Source: JBHAEC01 sp041855385 (GTDB lineage Bacteria; Bacillota; Negativicutes; Veillonellales; Veillonellaceae). Taken from it: a DNA stretch of 30,197 nt. Made by a program: the position numbers and the translations under genes. Below, one piece after another: positions 24,467-30,197 of this stretch. The stretch lies in NCBI GenBank assembly GCA_041855385.1, contig JBHAEC010000063.1, positions 1-30,197 on the forward strand, read 5' to 3'. The notes under the pieces were generated by a model. That model made no database searches. It had not been told where the DNA came from and saw nothing but the letters and a program-made list of their open reading frames with translations. Position 1 is the stretch's first letter. Every line of letters starts with the position of its first letter.

Positions 24467-24947
24467 ACAATGTTATTTCTATTCTTCTACCGGAACTTTC
24501 ATATTGCCGTGTAACAACACCGGCAGCAGCCAACAGTTTTTTTGATGCCTTTACTTCTACCGTATCCCTGTATTTATCCTCCCGATAAACGACTTCCTTG
24601 ATTCCGGCTTGGATAATAGCCTTGGCGCATTCATTACAGGGGAAAAGATTAACATAAATTTTGCTATTCTCCAGAGAACCTCCGCGATAATTTAAAATGG
24701 CATTTAATTCGCTATGAACAATATACAGGTATTTGCTGTCCTCCCCGTCCCGTGTCCAGTGACATTCATCATCACTTGATCCTAACGGTAAACCGTTATA
24801 TCCAATGGAAAGAATCTTATTATCCTTGCTTACAATGCATGCCCCAACCTGTGTGTGCGGATCTTTTGAACGCATGGCCGCAAGTAAAGCCACTCCCATA
24901 AAATATTCATCCCAATTGATATAGTCTAATCTTTTTTTCCCTTCCAC
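24465..24947 (-). CDS. comEB: Deoxycytidylate deaminase (ComEB-like)
   Basis: This 160-residue zinc enzyme deaminates dCMP to dUMP, feeding thymidylate synthesis. Zinc and catalytic residues are His78 and Glu80 in VHSELNAI and Cys104/Cys107 in PCNECAK. The HxELNAI form separates dCMP deaminases from plain cytidine deaminases. The segment GYNGLPLGSSDDECHW is typical of the dCMP-specific group. The start is a GTG with GGGGAG about eight bases upstream. It lies 26 bases after leuS and ends at the shared terminator. In Bacillus the orthologue is comEB in the competence operon, but its role is nucleotide metabolism. Confidence 0.95.
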   Translation of the reverse strand: MEGKKRLDYINWDEYFMGVALLAAMRSKDPHTQVGACIVSKDNKILSIGYNGLPLGSSDDECHWTRDGEDSKYLYIVHSELNAILNYRGGSLENSKIYVNLFPCNECAKAIIQAGIKEVVYREDKYRDTVEVKASKKLLAAAGVVTRQYESSGRRIEITL

Positions 24948-24973
24948 AATTATTTCTCCCCTATATCTCCGGT

Positions 24974-27442
24974 TTATTTTACCACTATATTCACAATTTT
25001 GTTAGGAATAGTAATTACCTTAACGACGGTTTTTCCTTCTGTAAATTCTGTTACTCTGGGTAACGCCAGCGCTTGTGTTTCCAGTTCCTTTTTATCCATA
25101 TTGATGGAGATTGTGATTTTTTCACGCACTTTACCATTAACTTGAACCGCAATTTCCACTTCATCTACAACAAGCGCGGCTTCATCATAAGCGGGCCAAT
25201 TTTGAGCATGTACACTGCCTTCAAACCCTAATCCATGCCATAGTTCCTCTGTAATATGCGGAGTAAAAGGGGATAACAGGAGAAGGACGTCTTTTAGCAA
25301 TTCTTCTTTTAGCTCCTGATGGATGGATGTATTAGCTTCTTTATACTGATACATGGAGTTAATTAGCTCCATAATAGCACTGATGGCAGTATTAAAGTTA
25401 AACTTACCGTCCAAATCACCGGTTACCTTCTTAATGACGCGGTGCAATTCTCGGCGAAGGTTTGCTTCATCCTTGGTAAACGATTCCTCTAGGCTGCTTT
25501 CGGTCATTTCCCGATATTGCAATAAAATACGCCATACTCTTCCCAAGAAACGATACGATCCGTCAACTCCTTGGTCGCTCCAATCTAAGTCACGCTCCAC
25601 AGGCGACGCAAAGAGGATAAACAACCTTGCCGTATCTGCACCGTATTTTTGAACTATCTCCTCGGGAGATACTACATTTCCCTTGGATTTTGACATTTTA
25701 CTTCCGTCCTTAATAACCATTCCCTGAGTAAGAAGGCCTTTAAAGGGTTCATCAAAGGACAGCAATCCCAAATCATGAATAACTTTTACAAAAAAGCGGG
25801 CATATAATAAATGAAGGATAGCATGTTCAATGCCGCCGATATATTGATCCACATTCATCCAATAATCGGCAATTTTCTTATTAAACGCCTCTTTATCATT
25901 ACGTGCATCTGCATAGCGAATAAAATACCAAGAGGAATCCATGAACGTGTCCATTGTATCGATTTCACGTCGAGCAGGGCCTCCGCAACAGGGGCATACA
26001 GTCTTTAAGAAACTTTCCGATGTAGCCAAAGGAGAAATGGCTCCGCCTACAAAGTTCACATCTTTAGGCAATACTACCGGCAAATCTTCTTCGGGAACCA
26101 ATTGCTCTCCGCAAGTATCACAATATACAACAGGAATAGGAACTCCCCAATAACGTTGTCTTGAAATAAGCCAATCGCGAAGGCGATAATTAACTTTTTT
26201 ATCGCCTTTTCCATCCTTCTTTAAAGCTTCCGTAATCGCCTCACGAGCTGCTGCTGTTGGCATCCCGTCAAACTCTCCGGAGTTAATCACAATCCCCTCA
26301 TCATGATATTCCGCTTTCCATGCATCCAAGCTAAGCTCCGTTCCTTCCGGTTGCACTACAAAACGAATGGGCAAATTGTATTTTTTTGAAAATTCCCAGT
26401 CTCTCTCATCATGGCCGGGAGATCCCATTACCGCACCCGTACCATATTCTACCAGTACATAATTGGCAATCCAAATCGGGATATCTTCTCCTGTCATAGG
26501 ATGTTTTGCATAGGAACCCGTAAATAGGCCTTCTTTTTCCACATCTAAGGAGGTACGATCTATTTCGCTGAGATTTTTCATGCGCTCAACAAAAGCCTCG
26601 AGTTCGGTATGATTTTCTTTTCCCTCGATTAATTTGGCCACGTAAGGATGTTCCGGTGCCAAAACGATATAACTTACACCGTAAATTGTATCCACACGAG
26701 TGGTATATACAAAAATTTGTTCATTAATTTCAGGCACATCAAAGGAGAACTGCGTTCCTTCACTGCGCCCAATCCAGTTGCGTTGCATAATTTTAACGCG
26801 CTCCGGCCAATCTTCAAGGGTATCCAAATCGGAAAGAAGTCGGTCCGCATAATCGGTTATGCGCATGAACCACTGTTTTAAATCCTTTTTTTCGACTTTG
26901 TTATCGCAGCGCCAGCAGAGCCCCTCAATAACCTGTTCATTGGCAAGTACGGTATGACAATCTTCACACCAGTTTACCTTCGCATCTTTTTTATAGGCCA
27001 AACCCTTCTTATAAAACTGTTGGAAAAGCCACTGCGTCCATTTATAATAATCCTCTTTACAAGATGTTACTTCACGATTCCAATCATAGGACAATCCTAA
27101 CTGTTTCTGTTGGCGTTTCATATTTTCAATATTTTCAAATGTCCATTTTGCAGGAGCAATATTATGTTTAATAGCCGCATTTTCTGCCGGCATACCAAAA
27201 GCATCCCATCCCATGGGATGAAGCACATTAAAGCCCCTCATTTTTTTAAAGCGTGCTACCACGTCACCAATAGAGTAATTTCTAACATGCCCCATATGAA
27301 GATTTCCCGACGGATAGGGAAACATTTCTAAAACATAATATTTCTCTTTATCTTCATCATAGCTTGTAGCAAATGCATTAGTGTCTTCCCAGACCTGTTG
27401 CCATTTACTCTCTATTTCCTGTGGAACATACTTTTCATTCAT
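24974..27442 (-). CDS. leuS: Leucyl-tRNA synthetase
   Basis: This class I synthetase of 822 residues has the normal bacterial length. HIGH-type motif: FPYPSGNLHMGH (HMGH 49-52). The cysteine pairs WCEDC and CWRCD mark a zinc-binding module. The CP1 editing domain contains YTTRVDTIYGVSY and the DERDWEFSKKYNLP region. The KMSKS loop reads GSKMSKSKGN. The anticodon-binding helices and C-terminal domain (VQVNGKVREKI) complete it. AGGAGG lies eight bases before the ATG. It has its own consensus promoter in the 70-base gap after the GH18 gene and no T-box leader. Confidence 0.98.
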   Translation of the reverse strand: MNEKYVPQEIESKWQQVWEDTNAFATSYDEDKEKYYVLEMFPYPSGNLHMGHVRNYSIGDVVARFKKMRGFNVLHPMGWDAFGMPAENAAIKHNIAPAKWTFENIENMKRQQKQLGLSYDWNREVTSCKEDYYKWTQWLFQQFYKKGLAYKKDAKVNWCEDCHTVLANEQVIEGLCWRCDNKVEKKDLKQWFMRITDYADRLLSDLDTLEDWPERVKIMQRNWIGRSEGTQFSFDVPEINEQIFVYTTRVDTIYGVSYIVLAPEHPYVAKLIEGKENHTELEAFVERMKNLSEIDRTSLDVEKEGLFTGSYAKHPMTGEDIPIWIANYVLVEYGTGAVMGSPGHDERDWEFSKKYNLPIRFVVQPEGTELSLDAWKAEYHDEGIVINSGEFDGMPTAAAREAITEALKKDGKGDKKVNYRLRDWLISRQRYWGVPIPVVYCDTCGEQLVPEEDLPVVLPKDVNFVGGAISPLATSESFLKTVCPCCGGPARREIDTMDTFMDSSWYFIRYADARNDKEAFNKKIADYWMNVDQYIGGIEHAILHLLYARFFVKVIHDLGLLSFDEPFKGLLTQGMVIKDGSKMSKSKGNVVSPEEIVQKYGADTARLFILFASPVERDLDWSDQGVDGSYRFLGRVWRILLQYREMTESSLEESFTKDEANLRRELHRVIKKVTGDLDGKFNFNTAISAIMELINSMYQYKEANTSIHQELKEELLKDVLLLLSPFTPHITEELWHGLGFEGSVHAQNWPAYDEAALVVDEVEIAVQVNGKVREKITISINMDKKELETQALALPRVTEFTEGKTVVKVITIPNKIVNIVVK

Positions 27443-27473
27443 CTCACATGCCTCCTAATCGGTCTATCCATTC

Positions 27474-27503
27474 ATTATATAGCTGTCCGTCGTAACTCGT
27501 CAA
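27474..27503 (-). promoter_or_regulatory. Strong sigma-A-type promoter of leuS
   Basis: On the minus strand TTGACG (27498-27503, 5 of 6), an 18-base spacer and TATAAT (27474-27479, 6 of 6) give one of the best promoter matches in the window. The leader would be only about 25 bases, leaving no room for a T-box. Confidence 0.75.
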
Positions 27504-27512
27504 TTTTAAGAA

Positions 27513-29138
27513 TTAATATTTCATGTAAATAAAGTCTAATACTTCTTGGTCTTCAAATCCTTTCCTCCACGCCGCATATCCTGCAAGATTGTATTTGTCA
27601 ACCAAGTCAAGTTTTAAGGTTAAGGATTTTATATCTTCAAACCATATGCGGTATAATTTACTGTCTTCATAATACTCTGTGTAATGGAGCTTTAATTTAT
27701 CATCCCAGTAAAGTTTTTCCCTGTATTTATTCTTATAGAAATGGCTGGCGGAAATTGCCAATGTTTTGGATTTTGCGCCTACATCTGTCACTATCCGCCG
27801 GGCTCCAAACGAATCTTCATATTTTGTATCCTCTTTCTCCTTATTTGCCTTTGATGCCAAAATATCATAAACTTCGGAAGTCTTTATTTTGGGCGGATTT
27901 ATTTTTTCTTCCCAAATGCGCATATAAAAAGGAATGCCCAATATAATTTTTTTGGAACTCACTTCCTTTACAAGGCGACTAACTTGCTTCTCAACCCATG
28001 GATACGTTGCAACGGGTCCAGAGACGGGACTTTTAGACCAAACTTCATCATAGGCCATGAGTACAAGATAATCTACAGACTGGGAGAGGCTCCCCCTATC
28101 ATAAACTAAGGACCAATTGGGGCTATCCGAATAGCCGGTTACATCCATAGACAGGTATAATCCGAAAGGATTCAGTTGCTTCCCTAAATATGCCGTAAAC
28201 TCGCTCAATCTTTCCTTGTCCGCATAATGAATATTTTCAAAGTCAAAATTGTATCCGTCAAAACCATTAAGCAGAGCATGTGCCAATAATGACTGCCCAA
28301 TTTTATGCCATGAGTTTTTATTAACAAGAATTCGATGTGTTAGATCTGGATCAAACTGATTGGTAATTAACGGCCAAACACGAAACCCTCGAGACTCATA
28401 ATCATGAATGTAGCCAGCGCTGAATCGTGGACTTACCTTAATGCCCTCTTCAGTCAGTTCAAACCACGAAGGCGAAATAACAGAAGTGCCCTTCGTGCTA
28501 ATAAGCCTTTGATAATTACCTTCATGTCCCGAAAAAGGATCAAAAATCATAGATATGGGAAGATTTATTTCTTCTCTCATCTGTATTTGTACAGGATCTT
28601 TACTCACGTCTACAATAAGTCGATTATGTGTCGTGTCATATTGGTTTTTAATTTGTAAAACCTTGCCCAACTCTTTTATATCTACAGCTTTCCCCATATC
28701 GGTATCCTTATAGGGCAAAGAATAAAGCTCTGCTGTTTCTCGTCCACCAAATCGCCATTGTCCTTTTTCCATTTCTAAGGTAGGGAAAAAGATCTGTAAG
28801 CTTCCGCTATTTTCTACAACGCGATGAATGCCTAAACGCCTAAGAACCTCCACCGGCACATAGACAGATTTATGTGTAATATGTGCATCCATTCGCACAT
28901 CCAAGGGCCCCAATACATCATCATTAATGAATATTGGCACAATTACATCCAAAGGTTCTGTCTTATCTACGTGCACAACCTGTCTATCATATTTTTCGGA
29001 AGATATCTTTTTATTTTTTGATACTGTTTGCCAGCCGGAACTTCTGCTATCTAAATCTTTAGCCTCCGCTTCTGATGTTTCTGCAGATACTGAAAACAAC
29101 AATATAGCTATGGTCAATAATTTAAACAATATTATCAT
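27513..29138 (-). CDS. Secreted GH18-family glycosidase with stalk-like N-terminal domain
   Basis: This 541-residue protein has a signal peptide (hydrophobic 2-18, likely cleavage after the SAETSEAEA region). Residues about 62-180 resemble the copper-amine-oxidase N-terminal-like (stalk) domain found in wall proteins: a strand pair PIFINDDVLGPLDVRMDAHI, then SVYVPVEVLRRLGI. Residues about 195-541 are a GH18 barrel. The catalytic motif is DGYNFDFEN, with Glu301 as general acid and Asp299 as helper. LYLSMDVTGY, DYLVLMAYDE and GIPFYMRIW are further barrel strands. The closest well-known relatives are the YaaH/SleL-type N-acetylglucosaminidases acting on peptidoglycan, so wall remodelling is likelier than chitin digestion. 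The ATG has AAAGGGG five bases upstream. leuS follows at 70 bases. Confidence 0.88.
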   Translation of the reverse strand: MIILFKLLTIAILLFSVSAETSEAEAKDLDSRSSGWQTVSKNKKISSEKYDRQVVHVDKTEPLDVIVPIFINDDVLGPLDVRMDAHITHKSVYVPVEVLRRLGIHRVVENSGSLQIFFPTLEMEKGQWRFGGRETAELYSLPYKDTDMGKAVDIKELGKVLQIKNQYDTTHNRLIVDVSKDPVQIQMREEINLPISMIFDPFSGHEGNYQRLISTKGTSVISPSWFELTEEGIKVSPRFSAGYIHDYESRGFRVWPLITNQFDPDLTHRILVNKNSWHKIGQSLLAHALLNGFDGYNFDFENIHYADKERLSEFTAYLGKQLNPFGLYLSMDVTGYSDSPNWSLVYDRGSLSQSVDYLVLMAYDEVWSKSPVSGPVATYPWVEKQVSRLVKEVSSKKIILGIPFYMRIWEEKINPPKIKTSEVYDILASKANKEKEDTKYEDSFGARRIVTDVGAKSKTLAISASHFYKNKYREKLYWDDKLKLHYTEYYEDSKLYRIWFEDIKSLTLKLDLVDKYNLAGYAAWRKGFEDQEVLDFIYMKY

Positions 29139-29174
29139 AGTTTCCCCTTTTTTACCGTTCGTCTTAATTTATTT

Positions 29175-29183
29175 ATTATATCA
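29175..29183 (-). promoter_or_regulatory. Putative extended -10 promoter for the GH18 gene
   Basis: On the minus strand TGA-TATAAT (29175-29183) matches the extended -10 consensus exactly, 36 bases before the GH18 start. No recognisable -35 lies 16-18 bases upstream, where the sequence is a purine-rich stretch. Confidence 0.45.
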
Positions 29184-29283
29184 CATCTTTTCCCTTTTCT
29201 TCTTCCACTTGATTTGTCTTTTCTTTACCTTCTGCCTTATAATAAACAGTAAATATAGTTTTTAAAAATAGGGGAAACTTCAC
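29176..29283 (-). CDS. Possible 35-aa small peptide gene upstream of the GH18 gene
   Basis: A minus-strand frame opens at a GTG (29283) with TGGGGGA five to six bases upstream and closes at TAA (29176-29178). It encodes MKFPLFLKTIFTVYYKAEGK followed by a Lys/Glu-rich tail ending KGKDVI. A short hydrophobic segment (3-15) followed by a charged tail is the look of a small membrane peptide. Its stop overlaps the -10 of the putative GH18 promoter. The region is purine-rich on this strand, so a Lys/Glu-rich frame could arise by chance. I know no homologue. The rest of the 29139-29355 gap holds only the two opposing start regions. Confidence 0.25.
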   Translation of the reverse strand: MKFPLFLKTIFTVYYKAEGKEKTNQVEEEKGKDVI

Positions 29284-29355
29284 TCTTTTCCCCCACACAA
29301 TATATGGTACAGACCCCTTTATACTCTGTATATTCTAAACTAAGAAGGAGCTCTT

Positions 29356-30197
29356 ATGCATCAATATCTATTCTTTATCGGAGACTTTCCCATTCGTACC
29401 TATGGTCTTTTTCTATCTCTAGGTATAATTTCGGCTGCCTGCGTTGCCTATTTTTTATTAAAAAAAGACGGTCGGGGATGGCATAACCACATTGTCGATT
29501 TCTCCATTTACTGCGGCATCGCAGGAATCATCGGAGCTCGACTATGGGATGTGTTTTTCTTCGACTGGGACTATTATGGAAATCATTTACTGGAAATCCC
29601 CTTTGTTTGGCAAGGGGGCATGGCAATACAAGGAGGTCTTGTATTGGGCACCTTGGTAGGTATTTGGTATACTAAAAAACATAATATCGATACCTGGGCA
29701 TTCGGCGACATTATCGCACCGGCCATTATAATGGGGCAATCGGTTGGACGTATGGCAAATTTAATGAACGGAGATGCCTTCGGTCATCCTACAGGAGGGA
29801 ATTTTGGAATCATTTATCCTGACACGACCTTAGCTTACGCCGTTTACGGAAGTCAACCTTTGTGGCCTGCCGAAGTTTGGGAAGGCCAAATTGATATTCT
29901 CATTTTCATCGTATTATTGATTTTTAGTACCTTTAAACACTCCAAGGGACAAGTTTTCGTCTTGTATACGGTCCTGTACTCCATAGCTCGTTTCTTTTTA
30001 GAATACTTAAGAGGCGATTATAATACACTCATGTGGGGATTAAAATCAGCTCAACTAACCAGCCTTCTTGTTATTTTTGTAGGCGTCTCCGTTTTTTTCT
30101 ATCTGGGGTACAGAGAAAGAAAATCAACTCTCTCTCAGGCTGATAAGGAACCGAAAATTGCGAAAGAAATACCTCTAAAAAGTGGAAGTGCGTTAAA
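29356..30197 (+). CDS. lgt: Prolipoprotein diacylglyceryl transferase (runs off right edge)
   Basis: This membrane enzyme transfers diacylglycerol from phosphatidylglycerol to the lipobox cysteine of prelipoproteins, such as the VanW lipoprotein encoded here. The start ATG has AAGGAG five bases upstream. About 280 residues are visible, close to the full family length, ending in a charged cytoplasmic-looking tail that continues past the edge. Motifs: GARLWDVFF; WQGGMAIQGGL; the signature SVGRMANLMNGDAFG with the essential Arg; and SIARFFLEYLRGD with the second essential Arg. At the place of E. coli His103 (GGMSFHGGL) there is Gln, a position that varies in Firmicutes. It is transcribed divergently from the GH18 gene. 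Confidence 0.95.
   Translation, partial: MHQYLFFIGDFPIRTYGLFLSLGIISAACVAYFLLKKDGRGWHNHIVDFSIYCGIAGIIGARLWDVFFFDWDYYGNHLLEIPFVWQGGMAIQGGLVLGTLVGIWYTKKHNIDTWAFGDIIAPAIIMGQSVGRMANLMNGDAFGHPTGGNFGIIYPDTTLAYAVYGSQPLWPAEVWEGQIDILIFIVLLIFSTFKHSKGQVFVLYTVLYSIARFFLEYLRGDYNTLMWGLKSAQLTSLLVIFVGVSVFFYLGYRERKSTLSQADKEPKIAKEIPLKSGSAL

Noticed and set aside
1..30197. CRISPR array, tRNA/rRNA genes, insertion sequences or prophage
   Set aside because: No regularly spaced direct repeats, no cloverleaf-like sequence with a TTCGA arm in an intergenic gap, no transposase or phage frame was seen by eye; a dedicated scan was not possible.

Overview
The window reads as a chromosomal housekeeping segment of a low-GC Firmicute. 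A PolC-type replicative polymerase, ComEA/ComEC competence genes, an Asp23-like domain and the order rpsB-tsf-pyrH-frr-uppS-cdsA-dxr-rseP-ispG-proS all point that way. My best guess, from gene order and base composition alone, is a member of the Negativicutes (Veillonella/Dialister-like). No phage, transposon, CRISPR array, rRNA or tRNA gene was seen. No stretch longer than about 220 bases lacks a gene.

Layout, by apparent transcription unit. (1) Minus strand, about 3950 down to 1: PHP-family phosphoesterase, P-loop/Asp23 fusion protein, miaB, then the 5' part of mutS, which runs off the left edge. (2) Minus strand, 12219 to 4098: pyrH, frr, a 90-aa unknown, uppS, cdsA, dxr, rseP, ispG, proS. 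These are packed with overlaps or gaps of about 21 bases or less and end in a hairpin terminator. (3) Minus strand, about 13900 to 12286: rpsB-tsf, with a good promoter, a structured leader, an intergenic hairpin and a terminator just before pyrH. (4) Minus strand, 23011 to 13920: comEA, comEC, holA, a VanW lipoprotein and polC. (5) Plus strand, 23153-24379: a lone M29 aminopeptidase, converging on unit 6 through a shared bidirectional terminator. (6) Minus strand, 29138 to 24465: GH18 glycosidase, leuS (with its own strong promoter) and a ComEB-like dCMP deaminase. (7) Plus strand, 29356 to the right edge: lgt, almost complete.

The genes cover linked core functions. Translation is served by S2, EF-Ts, RRF, ProRS, LeuRS and MiaB. 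Isoprenoid and lipid-carrier supply runs through Dxr, IspG and UppS to phospholipid and envelope work (CdsA, RseP, Lgt, VanW, GH18). UMP kinase and dCMP deaminase feed nucleotide pools. DNA replication, repair and uptake are represented by PolC, the delta subunit, MutS, ComEA and ComEC.

Nothing here looks like a new multi-gene system. The points most worth a second look are: a PolC with an uninterrupted PHP domain and no proofreading exonuclease insert; a ComEC whose C-terminal metallo-beta-lactamase-like region has lost all recognisable metal ligands; a P-loop protein fused to an Asp23-like domain; a pair of mutually exclusive hairpins over the miaB start; palindromes overlapping putative promoters; a conserved-looking 90-aa protein translationally tied to frr and uppS; and a possible 35-aa peptide gene upstream of the GH18 gene.
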